Shown here: one piece after another, positions 10,033 to 22,500 of the stretch | Layout of the letters: every line of letters begins with the position of its first letter | How positions within the stretch are numbered: the first letter of the stretch is position 1 | Source: Trichobilharzia regenti | Taxonomy: Eukaryota > Platyhelminthes > Trematoda > Strigeidida > Schistosomatidae | Direction of reading: 5' to 3' | NCBI GenBank assembly: GCA_944472135.2 | Contig: OX235263.1 | Span: 25,907,379 to 25,971,378 of the forward strand | Length of the DNA: 64,000 nt | Notes under the pieces: generated by a model | What the model saw: the letters and a program-made list of their open reading frames with translations, nothing else | Databases searched by the model: none | What the model was told of the DNA's origin: nothing | Program-made: the position numbers and the translations under genes

Positions 10033-12028
10033 ATATGGCAGCTACAGGAGATTACTTCTATTTTAGGATAACTACGTGCCTTTAGACAATGCATCACTGA
10101 ACTAAGCAGCGTACGTCCAGTATGTCTAAACATACTGAACGTTGTATAACTGGTCAAATCGTATTTCTTACATACTTTACTAGGTAGCCTCATAAATGAT
10201 GAATTTACACTACGAGCGTTTACTTTAGTATGCACACTTAGCCCATAGACATCATCCCTATGTGTGGTGTACATTTAATGCTGATAAGCTGTGTGGTGAG
10301 TCCTGTAAAACAGGCTACTAGCATGGATAAAGCAAGGAGGACATGTCAAGCAGGAAAAAGTGGCGTCATTAAACTTTGTTCTTTCCAATTAGATGCATAA
10401 AGTGTTAAGTAATTTAATATCCACAAGATAGACATGTAAATATTGCAGTTATTGATCACAAAGACATTAGATATTGATTAATATCAGCCGAACGTTAGAC
10501 AGAAACGAAAATTGTTCCTCACCACATTACCAAATGAACAGTTTATATCTGACGATTCCACTACAAGTTGACAGATTAATGAAGCATGTATTGACTCTAA
10601 TTTGTTATGCTTACTCGTACGACGTCAGGTATCAGCCGTTTGACATCTAGTACTGTGCCCATATGCAACTGGCTAAGCAAGGCGACTCTGGTTGATCAAA
10701 AAGTACGGAATCCCTATTCGACTTGTTAAGTCCTACTCAGTTTTACAATGTACTACTGCATAGAAACAGAAGCAAAATCCTACAAATGACTGAAGTAACA
10801 CTCATAATACTACTGCAAGTCTCCATCACCCTAAAAAAGCTTGACATGCATTGATCCGATCTCGCACGTTATAATAGCCTATAGTGTAGCGATGTTTTGA
10901 AGTAGTCCAGAAGAAGTGGAAATTACGAGCATGTTAGAGATTTCATTAACTTACAGAAGAAAATTCTAACGGAAAGTATCAGAGTTGGTTTGACCGATTG
11001 ACGCTAGCTCTGATTTCATATTCGACAACCACCATAAACCTGAGACAATAGAGCATATGTAAGGACTAGTACAATATGAAGTTATGAAGGATAATTCTGT
11101 ATTTCGGTATACAAAGTGGAAACATTGATTGTATTAATTAATTCTACCAAGTCAAATTTCCACGCCAATCGGATGATTTGCAGTCCATGGCTGATGTCGA
11201 TGTTGACGCCGTAGGCATGAACAGTCCTCAAATATTTTACAGTATTCAGAGAGCCAAAGCCATCAAACATAAGCTGCATCGGATTTTAACTCCACGAAGT
11301 TGCGCACCGCGGTAATGGCATAGAGATATACCTAAAGTGTCGTCAAATACACAGATCTATTGCGTCAATGAGGACAACAATGTCACATCATGTAGTCCAG
11401 ACGTTCAATCTTGATACCATGCTCAGTGTAAACGGAAGTTTCAAGACAAGTATATCCTTATTATTGGTGATCAAAACGTTGGAGCATGGACATTAGATAT
11501 ACAGTGTCAGTGGGAGTGGTATATCAGATAGTGCATTAACAACAATGGAACCTACTAGACTAATTCCTCATAATGAACACAATTCGTGTGCATAGCAATA
11601 CCATAAACTGAACAATGCTCTTTAACCGCCTCTATAATCTAGTATAGATGTCCTTTACTGGCTTTAGAAAAATCACCGTTCCTTTACATCGACCCATTTT
11701 GAATTTCACAGACCATAACAACAGCTCTGGCCACATCCGAGTAATACAGAACAGACTCGATTGTCGTTGACCAAGTCAAAGTGCTCAACTGCCTAAGGAA
11801 ACTAGATGAGGGAAATCAATGGGTCCTGGTAATCTTATTTTGTTGGTGAAATAATCGTCTCTCTTACTATCTTCTATTTGTAGTCTATGGTGACACTTCC
11901 TCAATTAACTGACAATACTAGTTACTAATATCACTGTCGTTATTTAAAAATTTTCTATATGACTTCCCTGTCATTAAAACAACAGCTGTCATCAGTAATC
12001 CCGTAATACCACTTTTATGATGGTTTTT
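10033..12028 (-). repeat. Left arm of a large inverted repeat (unknown repeat family)
   Basis: Reverse complement of 24281-28333 at very high identity; few substitutions were seen in the stretches compared. It lacks a segment of about 225 bp (around 25035-25300 of the other arm) and the 1.8-kb gypsy insertion. On its minus strand, 11279-11082 encodes a short peptide containing YGVNIDISHGLQIIRLAWKF, which resembles the second half of a BTB/POZ fold (weak). 10274-10034 encodes another short frame starting MYTTHRDDVYGLSVHTK, shared with 28093 onwards. No complete gene. A diverged third copy at 31760-33085 shows that this is a dispersed family. Confidence 0.8.
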
Positions 12029-12240
12029 TGATGTGACTCGACAAAATTAGATAGCGGCTATTCGAAGGCTTCGTTACTTTTTCGCGTGTTATTCCTCAAT
12101 TCTTTTTTTTCACTGCATAGGCGACTTTTAATAGGTCTCTCACGGATAGTAATAAATATTTATTTCTATTCTTTCATAAAATATAACTTTTCCGGTTAAA
12201 ATTATCCGTTATAGGTAGTGCCCACCTAAGTGCTACTGTC
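12029..12240. other. Spacer, nothing recognised
   Basis: AT-rich sequence between the inverted-repeat arm and the G-rich TIR element. Confidence 0.4.
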
Positions 12241-12653
12241 ATCTCAGTCGGTTACTTTTTTTGTGGACCTGGGATATGTGGGTAAAAACGTGGGTAGTTT
12301 TCCGTTTAAATGTGGGCAAAGTGGGATAAGGTGGGCTGTTTTCGTTTGTAACATGGGCAAAGTGGGAATAAGTGGGCTGTTTTCTAAAATGACATGGGCA
12401 AACGGGGAAAAAGTGGGTATATTTTGAATTCCTGCACATGGGATAAATGGGTGAAAACGTGGGTTACGTGGGAAAACTGGGAAAAGGTGGGACAAACAAA
12501 TTTTATCTGGACATGGGAAAACGGGGAAAAAGTGGGAAATGTGGCCAAAGTGGGTAAAATCGGTTGCATTTACACCATCTTTTGCCCACGTGTTTGCCGA
12601 TCAAAATTACCCTTTTATCCCACGTTTGCCCATGTGCATTAACCGACTGGGAT
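12241..12653. mobile_element. G-rich element with terminal inverted repeats (putative MITE)
   Basis: The ends are inverted repeats: ATCTCAGTCGGTTA at 12241-12254 and the complement of ATCCCAGTCGGTTA at 12640-12653 (13 of 14 match). The interior is many loosely repeated TGGG-centred units such as CATGGGCAAAGTGGGATAAG, and near the right end the complementary CCCACGT / TTTGCCCATG units appear. 12461-12491 fits the canonical G-quadruplex pattern: four GGG tracts with loops of 6, 6 and 7. Overlapping open frames on both strands are a by-product of this composition and are not genes. No target-site duplication is evident, so it could also be a minisatellite with chance ends. Confidence 0.55.
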
Positions 12654-12837
12654 AGCATCTTTGCATTAACAGTATTTGTACGGGGTGTCGTAATACTCTA
12701 TTTCAATATTTTTATCCATATAAACTGTTAATTGCATACAGAACTAGACAGTTTAAGTCTTCAACACTCTAAAACAGACCTTATGGACACTGCTCATTCT
12801 CTTATATTTAAGAATTTTAACTTTGTTCTAAATGCCA
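12654..12837 (+). other. Leader of CR1-like copy
   Basis: Lies between the TIR element and the first ATG of the CR1-like ORF1 at 12838. Probably that copy's 5' untranslated region. No other feature seen. Confidence 0.35.
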
Positions 12838-14011
12838 ATGGTCCAAACTAAGCGTCTAACTCCACTGTTTCTCCAAATCCCAGTAAAAGACACAAACCAA
12901 ACAGAATAAGTAGGCCTGCAGGAAGTGAGAGAACTACATCCGTTGATTTAACAACTAAATACATGTTTGCTGTAGTAGACACGTTAAGTCCGGACATTAA
13001 ACTCCCCTCACTTGCTTCCGTAGTCAACAACATCATGGATGGTATACATAGTGATACTACATGTAATGATCTAGGCTTCATAGACACCTGCAAAGCGTCT
13101 TGCGATATGAATCACACGGCAAACATTTCGACTCCTATCACTAATCCAGTTTTTTGTTCTACACCTAGTTGTGAAGATAAAATCGAAGAACTATTTTCTA
13201 TCATTAGGGGGCTTGAAGCTAAGATATCAAAACTGGCACTACCTAGTGAAACTGGCAGTAGTAGTACTTCACCTAGGAAGTTACCACAAACCGCAAACCT
13301 GATAAACTACGTTGCAACTAAAATATATCAACGTGTAGTGCGTGAGAAGAGCATGATTGTGTATAATATACCGGATAATGCGCAGATCAACAGGATCAAA
13401 AGCACTCTTCTGAATACATGCTCTATGAATAATGTCTCGCGGAGCTGCCATCGACTAAGAAAGTCTCAGAAATATAAATCTTGCCCACTTGTGTTGAAAT
13501 TTGACTCGTCCTCTAATGCTGACATCTTTTACAGTAGGCAAACACTACTGAAAAATACGCGTTACCATATGACTAAGTTAGCTGTGACAAAACGCCGATC
13601 CAAAGGATGACTTACATGACTGATTCTAAAACCGTGAATCCCAGCTCCTCTACAACACCCCTGAGCACCCACAATTCTTTCGAGGCAGAGCAAAAGGGTG
13701 TGGACCTTTCTATACAAAGCACATTGTATTCGGAAACGAACTTGCGTGAAAATATAAGGTCGAAAAATAGTTCAGTGTATAACCGTAGACTAAGAAGGAA
13801 ATCCACCGTAGATCTAGACTCCTCTGATAACGATCCCTGTACCCCGGTGACTAACTGCGGTACATCACACCCAGTATTCACCAATCCAAGTAGTCTCAAT
13901 TCCAGGAAGTTGAATAATGGGGCTGTCAGTTCGTCCAGAATGACAATGCAGAATAAGAGACCAATGTCACACACTAATTCAGATGCTCACAGTTTGATAA
14001 AACGCCTCTAA
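12838..14011 (+). pseudogene. CR1-like LINE, ORF1 and start of ORF2 only
   Basis: ORF1 begins at ATG 12838 (MVQTK, compare MVQISK at 18705). It needs one frameshift near 12855 to enter the frame ending at 13610. Its C-terminal domain (KSMIVYNIPDNAQINRIKST, CHRLRKSQKYKSCPLVLKF) is homologous to that of the element at 18961-19581; this ORF1 is presumably an RNA-binding protein. A second frame starts at 13607 and overlaps the ORF1 stop as ATGA. By comparison with 19572 it is the N-terminal extension of ORF2 ahead of the endonuclease. It is cut at about 14011, where the sequence turns back into an inverted copy of itself. Confidence 0.7.
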
Positions 14012-14380
14012 GCTGACTCGAATTGTTTCCATTTACGTCACAACTGTTCGACACCCTATGGTTAAGTCTATCAATCTTTTGGTTTATAGTGGTGAGAGGG
14101 TTTACTTTTTTGGACAGGTAGCTGAGAGGTTCGGGTTGTGTTTTACGGTTTTTATACCTGTCGGTTTTGTGAATATTTTTTTCTGGACAGAGGTGTGTTA
14201 TCAAACTGTGAGCATCTGAATTAGTGTGTGACATTAGTCTCTTATTCTGCATTGTCTTTCTGGACGAACTGATAGCCCCATTCTTCAACTTCCTGGAATT
14301 GAGACTACTTGGATTGGTGAATACTGGGTGTGATGTACCGCAGTTAGTCACCGGGGTACAGGGATCGTTATCAGAGGAGT

Positions 14381-17300
14381 AATAATAATAATAATAATCA
14401 CTTTATTCCACAACAATAACAATTTACAGCATGGAATTTTCAGCGTTTCTTTTATATATTGCAATGGTTTAGCTCTGTTTATAATTATATAAATGCATAA
14501 AATGTTAAAATATTGATAGTTAATAGGAAAAAACAAAACAAAACAAAAAAATAAAAAAAACCCAACAAAATCACATCATTTCTAGGTCATAGTGAATAAT
14601 AAATAAATAATATAACAAATAACACTTGCATTAATATGCATCATTTCATTTTATAGTTTAGTTACTGATTCAAAAGTTGTAAAAGTTCTTTTCTGATATT
14701 TGTCTCTTCACACAATACTCGTGCCAAATATGGAACGGTCGAATTTTTATATTTTGTAGTACGAGCATAAATGTTTATAAAATTTCTTCTGGTCTTACCC
14801 GAAGAGATACAAGGAAACAATTGTGAATAAAGAGGATGTTCACTATCAGATAAGATAACTTTAGCTAAGTGTTTACAAGAATTCATATGCCTATTGACAA
14901 CAGTGTCATTTAGTTGAGTCAAAGGGATAGCACTGACCCTACTTACAGCGCTCAATGTTCTTCGTAGTATTATATGGTCTTTCTTGAGTAGCCCAGGGAA
15001 GAATAATGGAGAACAATAAAGAATTATGGGCAAAACACATGAATTAATAAATTGTATGATAAGAGATTGGGTTATACCTGAGTGTCTCAACTTCTTTGTG
15101 TAATAAGTCAGACGGAAAACTTTCTTAGAAACTATAAGGATATGGGACGACCAGCAAAGGTTTGAAGAGAAACTAATTCCAAGATAAGAAACACTTGACT
15201 TACTCTCTATCATGGTATCATTAATATTACAACAATCATGAGATTGGATCAATCCATGCATGTCTTTTTCACTTCTTAAGCTGAAGTCAACAGTGTTACA
15301 TTTAGTTGGATTTAGTTTAAGACCATTTGAGCCAGACCAATCTTTTACTTCATCTAAGAAGCCATTCATATGGGAACAATCCGATGTTGAAACTACAGGG
15401 ACAGAAACGGTCAGATCATCAGCATACTTAATGAAGTTAACTTTGGGTGAGTTCGGAAGGTCATGCAAAAAGAAAGAGAAAAGAAATGGAGAAAGTACTG
15501 CACCTTGAGGCACACCACTTTCAGTTGGCTGAGAAGTGGAGCGCTTTCCAGCCAAAACAGTATGCTGTTTCCTGTCCTTAAAGTAAGAAGACGGCCATCT
15601 AGTTGCCCAGGACTCTGTTTGAGCTGAAATCATCTTTCCTAATAAAAGTGTCCTATGAACAGAGTCGAAAGCTGCAGTATAGTCTAAAAAAGCTGTTCGA
15701 ACGAACTTAGCACCCTTATCAAGGCAGGAAACAATATTGTGGTGTAGTACAATGGCTGCATCTAATGTACTTCTTCCACACTTATAAGCAAACTGCTTAG
15801 GGTCACTAAAAGCTTTTAAAGAAGGTTTAAGAATATTCAAAAGAAGTTTCTCCATAGTTTTCAAAAAAGGAGATGTTATAGCGACCGGTCTAAACATTAT
15901 ACCTGTTCCAGAAGATGATTTCTGTACAGGTACAACCTTGATTTCTTTCCAGTCAGCAGGTACCGTTTCCCTGTTAAATGATGCGTTAAAGATTTGAGTC
16001 AGAGGATGACACAAGATGTCTGCACACTTTTGAAGAAGAATGCTTGGTACACCATCTGGACCAAGGCTATGTGTTGGATTTAATGATTTCAAACATAATA
16101 GTACATCCTTTTCTTTAAAACCCGGAAAATGACCATTTTCTTGAATAGGTACATCAGGTACAACCATATTAATTTGTTTCTTGATGAATGATTTGTTTAA
16201 AGCATTAACATCAGAATAAGCATCAACAGACATTTGTTTTTTACTTGTAAGTTTATTGAAAAGTTTCCAAATGTTTGAAGGATTTTTACATGATAAAAAT
16301 TTTTCATTATATAGTCTGTTCAACCTTTCTATTTCAATTTTTATATGGGTGTTTATTTTACGGACACCAATATTATCACAATTCTTATACAACTTCTCTT
16401 TTTGTCTTCTAAGTTTTTTCAGTTGCACAGAAGAGATTCTGTCAAATCTCGAAAACAGTGTTTCATATGGACAGCAAATTTCCAAACAAAACTTCAGATA
16501 ATCGGTTATATTAGAGACAGTAGCATCCAACTTATCATCAGTAAATAGTTCCCAGTTGGTATCATGCAACATGCTTCTTAATGCTAGAATGTTATCATGG
16601 GAATATGAACGTTCATGTATCTTCTTTGTTAAATGACTAAACAATTTTCGTTGTAACTTGCCGTACACTTTCGGTAAAATACGAATAATGCAGTGGTCAG
16701 AATTTAACAAAGGAGCTCTCCTTCGGGTTTCATATACATCACGGTCATTTATGAAAACCAGGTCTAGTGATTTGTCCAGACGTGTATTAAACTTGACTAG
16801 ATTCTCATGACCAAGTGAAGTAAGAAAGCTGTGATCACATAAATTGAAATCACCACAGACTATAGATAACGATTTCCGAATGCAGGAGCAGCGAATTCAG
16901 TAAACTCATCTGCAAACATAACTATATTAGAAAGGCTACAATTGGGTGTTATGTAAATATTTGTTATGTATATATAAGAATATTTACTTAAGTGTTTTGG
17001 GCGACACCTGACGGTTATGCGATCTATATTGTCATTAGAATAATTGAAGCAAACGTGATTTGATGTAGACCAACTTGTGTTTATAAATGTGGCTACCCCT
17101 CCTCCATATTTTTTCTTGGAACTATCTCTATCTTGGTGAAAAACTTTATACCCATTTATTGAGACTAAATTATCATCATAATGCTGGTGCAGCTAAGTCT
17201 CTTGTATTGCTAAAACTCAAGCATTTCGATAAACATTGGAATACATTAGGGATTGGAGATAATCCATTTTGTTGGACAGGGATCTACAATTAGTGCTAAC

Positions 17301-17558
17301 GAGTTCAGGAACAGTCATTTGATTGACTTGTGTACGTTTCAGTGCACGCTGCCAGCCACAGTGAAGCTTTTTTCTCAATTTTTGTGGATGACACAACGCG
17401 GTAGGCTGTAATGATTTTAAAAATGCGCGATTATATATAATACGATTAGGACACATTATTGATAAATTAAAACAAAATTAAAAGAGCAAACCAAAGCAAT
17501 TTTGAAAAATGTTGTAAGGTGGAATTTTTGGTAGCCCTATGTTCAAGCAGGCCGCGTT
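14381..17558 (-). mobile_element. Nested 5'-truncated CR1/jockey-like LINE
   Basis: Flanked by GAGT on both sides. Its minus-strand 3' end is GTGGAATAAAGTGATT followed by (ATT)n at 14381-14400, the expected LINE tail. It holds the endonuclease and reverse transcriptase of ORF2 but no ORF1. Its RT is a different lineage from the element at 18705-24280, so the insertion is not a self-copy of its host. Confidence 0.75.
14662..17456 (-). pseudogene. ORF2: APE endonuclease and reverse transcriptase, frameshifted in endonuclease
   Basis: The downstream 682 codons (16710-14662) are open and stay in frame up to about 16877. They carry LGPDGVPSILLQKC (about 16050), TAFLDYTAAFDSVHR (about 15680), SGVPQGAVLSPFLFSFFLHD (about 15510) and the catalytic IKYADD (about 15420): a CR1/jockey-type reverse transcriptase complete through its C-terminus. 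Upstream, in other frames, the APE-type endonuclease can be followed: CRSLSNKMDYLQSL (about 17290), YGGGVATF (about 17100), VCGDFNLCDHSF (about 16850), LDLVFIND (about 16760), NSDHCIIRI (about 16700). At least two frameshifts separate these pieces, so the copy is dead although its RT frame is intact. The product would nick target DNA and copy element RNA into the nick. Related fragments lie at 33086 and 44685. Confidence 0.85.
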
Positions 17559-18060
17559 GAGTCTAGATCTACGGTGGATTTCCTTCTTAGTCTACGGTTA
17601 TACACTGAACTATTTTTCGACCTTATATTTTCACGCAAGTTCGTTTCCGAATACAATGTGCTTTGTATAGAAAGGTCCACACCCTTTTGCTCTGCCTCGA
17701 AAGAATTGTGGGTGCTCAGGGGTGTTGTAGAGGAGCTGGGATTCACGGTTTTAGAATCAGTCATGTAAGTCATCCTTTGGATCGGCGTTTTGTCACAGCT
17801 AACTTAGTCATATGGTAACGCGTATTTTTCAGTAGTGTTTGCCTACTGTAAAAGATGTCAGCATTAGAGGACGAGTCAAATTTCAACACAAGTGGGCAAG
17901 ATTTATATTTCTGAGACTTTCTTAGTCGATGGCAGCTCCGCGAGACATTATTCATAGAGTATGTATTCAGAAGAGTGCTTTTGACCCTGTTGATCTGCGC
18001 ATTATCCGGTATATTATACACAATCATGCTCTTCTCACGCACTACACGTTGATATATTTT

Positions 18061-18529
18061 GGTTGTTGTTAATACTATGTTGCGTTTCCTTTGTCTGGCT
18101 TTGTTATTAATATGTCCTTGTTGTTCACCCCTTTCTCCAACTAGGAGTAACATGCCTAGCAACGCACATAGCTTGGGAATGCAACGTAAAATGGATCCTC
18201 AGGATATATGGAGCACTAAACGGGACTCATATAGGCACCAAACTAACGAAAATTCTCGTCCAAACTCTCGTACTATCTATGTTGAACCTCATCAACATAA
18301 TGAGTATAGATCGACACTTGATCCCCTCAATAACTTCACTCACACACCTGATGTGAGCCAATATCCATCCGACTGTGAAAGCCCCATGAGGTACAACTAC
18401 CAGGGTAATCTTAACACATGGTACCTAGGTCCAGCAAATTACAACACAAATTGCAAGGCAAACCATATATCACCAGTAGATGAACGCAGATGCCGACCCA
18501 TGGATGCTGTCAATGGAGTTGAAGATTGA
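18061..18529 (+). pseudogene. Unrecognised frame running into a BEL LTR
   Basis: About 156 codons open. The first 30 are hydrophobic and may be chance sequence next to the inverted CR1 junction. The rest is polar and rich in N, P, S and Y, with no motif I know. The frame enters the LTR fragment at 18508 and stops 20 bases later, exactly as the small frame at 3064-3309 does at the other LTR. This suggests it is the 3' coding end of a BEL element, upstream parts lost. Function unknown. Confidence 0.4.
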
Positions 18530-18640
18530 ACGATCAATTCTTGGTTGTTTGCTCAAAATCAACTTCCCCAATTTTCGCGGAGGCATCAATACGACAGTCA
18601 TCGTCTCATCGGTCGCTGTTCAGAAAGAAGAGTAAAACAT
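18508..18640 (+). repeat. BEL LTR fragment
   Basis: Starts TGTCAATGGAGTTGAAGATT and follows the LTR at 3288 for roughly 130 bases at about 80% identity (TGGTTGTTTGCTCAAA, CAGTCATCGTCTCATCG), then fades out before the CR1-like ORF1. Confidence 0.65.
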
Positions 18641-18704
18641 CGTAAATTGCACGTGTTTGCTCTGAAATTTATTTACTGCTTATTGTCTTAGAATTCTTGA
18701 AATT

Positions 18705-19581
18705 ATGGTCCAAATATCTAAAAAACGTGTTCGTAGAAACACAGCTGTTTTAGATAGTGGCTCAAATTCGGTTATAACTGCATTACCGCCTGGTAATACA
18801 GTATCAACTACTAGCTCTCAAAATGGTTTGAGTGCAGATCTCACTCCTGTGATACAGGTGAAAGATGTTCTGTTAGAGAACTCTGAGTTCTGTAAACTAA
18901 ACCTCCTTATGAAAGATATGCAAAGGCAAGTAAGTGAAATTCAGAAAAAATTAGATCAGTTTGATAGTATGTCACTGCCAATCTCAAATACCACGGAAAG
19001 CCGTTCTGATATTGGCCAGTTTGTCTTTACTGGATGTAACTCAAAACAAGCTTTTGGATTTAGACCCAATAGCCTGTCCGTTAAAACAGCATCCTAAAAT
19101 ATCTCCAGACAACCTAAATAAAGCTGAAAATCTGATTGACTGCTTGGCTACGGAGGTGATGAAGCGTATAACCTCTTCTCACCAAGCTATAGTTTACAAC
19201 GTCCCAGATTCTCTGCCCCTGAAAACTGTAAGACACAAAATCCTGATTTGTTGCGGCATGGCTAGTGTTCCATGTGAATGCAAAAGGCTTCGTAAAAGGT
19301 CTAACCAGGCTAATTGTCCCATCATTTTTAAATTCAGTAATTCCCTTGATGCTAGTAAGTTTACTAAATGTCAGGATCACTTAAGACTGAATAGCAGTTA
19401 TAAGTCTATAACCGTAGCTCAGGATAAAACACCGTGTCAGCGCAGAATAATGCGTAGTAATAACCTGGTCACCTCCTCTAGCTTTGATTTACCAAAAAGG
19501 ATCGTGCACAGCAACAGACACCTAGTGCTGAAACTAGCATTCAGCAAACTACACAACAACCACACCTGCCAATGGAACTAG
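18705..19581 (+). pseudogene. CR1-like ORF1 with one frameshift
   Basis: Starts MVQISKKRVRRN at 18705. A predicted coiled coil (LLMKDMQRQVSEIQKKLDQF) lies near residue 70. The frame closes at 19097, and the C-terminal domain continues in the overlapping frame ending at 19581 (AIVYNVPDSLPLKTVRHKIL, CKRLRKRSNQANCPIIFKF), homologous to 13318-13610. Length and order (basic N-terminus, coiled coil, conserved domain) fit an ORF1 nucleic-acid-binding protein. The stop overlaps the ORF2 ATG by 10 bases. Confidence 0.7.
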
Positions 19582-22500
19582 GAACTGATTTAGATACCAG
19601 TACCCTTGTAAATAAAGCCTCATCGAAAGATGTTAAACTAGTTAGAACTTCTGCAAGTTGTTCTAAGAAATTTTCCCCCAAACGTAGTAACCTCACCATG
19701 ATTCTCAAATTTCGCAGGGTTGAGACTAATGATGGGGAAGAATACTTTGTATTCAATAAGCCTGCTGAGAGTAAGAATGCCAACAAACCATCACTTGTTA
19801 CGAAAAACTCCTCTCGAAACATAAGTATATCTGGAGGTGTTCCGCATGCTCCACCTTATAGAAAGTCAGGCTCCAAGACTCCTAAAGTCTTGCAGCCAAA
19901 GCACCTTCCTTCACAATTCCCTTTAAGTTATAAAAACAACCCGAAGGTGTATACCGGTATGACGAATAGCAGTTGGATGGGTAGACCTTTTGATGCTATG
20001 GCTTTTAACCGTCAACCTAGGCCCAACCTACTACCCTTATATCCAGGAACATATGGTAAATTTTCCAGGTGTCCCGAATCACTGGTACGACCAATGGCAC
20101 CTAGGACCACCTCATTGCACACCAACTCCGATGTACAGACACCCAGTCCGACCTCCTTTTCATTCATAAATTCTTGCGGTGCTGACGCACAAATAGATTT
20201 AGGTTATGGTGACATTTTAAGCCAGTTTGTAGTATCCCGTGACTTATTCACGATATTGCTAATTAATGCACGTTCCTTAATCAATAAGATATCTGAACTA
20301 AGGACATTATTATTAGTCGCCAAGCCTACTGTAGCTCTGATTACTGAGTCATGGTGCTCATCCTCTGTACTTGATGTGCATATAGGTATCGATGATTACA
20401 CTGTACACCGTGCAAACAGAGATTGCAAGCGTGGTGGAGGATGTCTCATATATATACATAGCTCATTTGTAGTCAGTAAGGTGGAAGATGAAACAATGAA
20501 TAATGTACCTGACTCACTCTGGGTTGTCTTACATGGAGATAAGTACAAACTTCTCATAGGCTGTGTTTATCGAGCACCAAGCTCAACAAAAGAAACTGAT
20601 GCGTTATTAGCTAAATCGTTTGCACATGCATCCTCGTTTAGTGCTAATTACAAAATAATTGCAGGGGACTTCAATCTTCCAGAAGTTAATTGGCTAACTA
20701 GTTCCGGCCCCCAACGCTTCGACGAATTACTTGCCACTATAGACTGTTATGGATGGCAACAACACGTCCAGACACCTACTCGTGGTGACAACATGTTGGA
20801 CCTTGTTTTTTGTCATGACACAATCCCAGTATCCACTTATGTTGGTAATAGATTTTCCAGTAGTGACCATAGAATGGTACTCTGCTCTCTGCCTTTCTCA
20901 CCACTAAATACAGGAAACAAACAAGACTCAGGAAGCACAATATGTCGTAGTTACAAATATACAGACTGGGGATTAGTCCAAGAACTTATTCGACTCTGTC
21001 AATGGGATGACTATTTTACCACTGACTCCCTGGAGGCCTTAGTAACCCTGTTTTACAGGAATGTTACCCTTTGTCTAGATACAGTTGTCCAAAGAAAATA
21101 GTGAAATTAAGTAGACACCGAACTGAATATATTCCAAGGGCACACCGTAATAAGTTAAGGAAGCTGAAGAAACAGTACTATTCCACTAAGGACATATCAC
21201 TATTGCTCTCAATCCACGAGTCTCTTGAATCTATCAAGCGCCTACGTTCTCAAAAGGACCTCGACGAAGAGTTAACGGCACTTGAAAGTACCTCCAAAGT
21301 TTATAACTTAACGGCACTTCTTAAAAAACGAATGCAGTGGGCGAGGGAAATCCCTACTTACTTCACGACAAAGTAATCTACAATGAACCTGCCACTATCT
21401 GTGAACTCTTCAGTGATTGGTTTGCAAACTTTAGTTTAGAAACACATATGCCTGGTGAAACCGCTCCCCTTACTATCTCTTCCCTTGAAAGCATTGTGTT
21501 CACTAATCAACTAATAGTACAAGCAATTAAAAGCCTTAAACCTTCCACTAGTACGGGACCGGATGGCCTCGCTTCGATAATTTTCAAAAACAGTGGGTGT
21601 GATATACCCTGTTACTTAAATTCTTCTCAATATCTATGGACACTGGCACTTACCCTAGTGAGTGGAAAACTAGCTTCATAATTCCACATTACAAATCTGG
21701 TGATAGGGCAAACGTCCGCAATTACAGACCCATAAATATAACCCCAGTTATCTCACGAATCATGGAGAAAGTTGTAAAGGATCAATTGTCAGACTACCTA
21801 ATTAGGGAGATCTTGTTACAAGGTCTCAACACGGATTTCTCAAAAATAGATCCTGCGTTACTTGCCACTTCGACTTTTTCAACTGCATCACTAGTAGTCG
21901 CGAAGCACGTAAGCTAGTCGTTGTTCTATACTTCGATATATCTAGGGCATTTGACATGGTATCTCACAGTATTCTCTTTGAGAAGCTGTACTCTTGTGGA
22001 ATTCGCAACCCATTACTGAACTGGTTAAAATCATTTCTAAGCAACAGGGTACAAATAACCAAAGTTGGATCTGTATTGTCTCATCCTAGGCAGATCTTCA
22101 ATGAAACTGTTTTGTATTTCTTTATTACTCCTTTGTCTCACACCTCTGCTCACTGTTTCTTTTATGCTTTTCTTGTACTTTCTCCTCTTGCTTCGCGTGC
22201 TACACGGAATGTGGCGACTTGAACTTCCACACATTTGTGCAAAGTTCTATGTCGAAAACAGACAGACAGGCAGATCTCAAGTGGGGTCGTGCAGGGTTGT
22301 GTCCTAGGTCCACTTTTATTCACAATCTACATTAATAGCATTTGCAAGTGCTTCACCTCAGGTAAACCATTCCGATATGCTGACGACCTCAAAGTCGTCC
22401 ACTCCTGCTACACTCATGAATTAAGCGATATGGTTACTAAAATACATCTTGAACTAAGTAGCCTTGCAACGTGGTGTGCTGAATCCTGTCTAAACTTTAT

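Larger units (their letters stand above)
14012..18060 (-). pseudogene. Inverted CR1-like copy (ORF1 end plus ORF2 start) split by a nested LINE
   Basis: Reading down the minus strand, 18060-17770 repeats the ORF1 C-terminus of 13319-13610 almost exactly. 17773-17563 repeats the start of ORF2, then the frame is broken by a foreign 3.2-kb insertion (14381-17558) and resumes at 14380-14012. The two halves join at the same codon that is continuous in the plus copy (around 13822). GAGT stands at both edges of the insertion (14377-14380 and 17559-17562) and is taken as a 4-bp target-site duplication. Near 14011 this copy meets the plus copy head-on, forming a palindrome-like junction. Confidence 0.75.

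Noticed and set aside
12230..12642. Overlapping 61-83 codon frames on both strands
   Set aside because: Produced by the TGGG/CCCA repeat composition of the G-rich element; repetitive peptides with no domain.
17530..17545. TAGCCCTATGTTC near the 5' edge of the nested LINE, like the RTE tail
   Set aside because: Only about 12 bases match and no other RTE sequence is beside it; probably chance.
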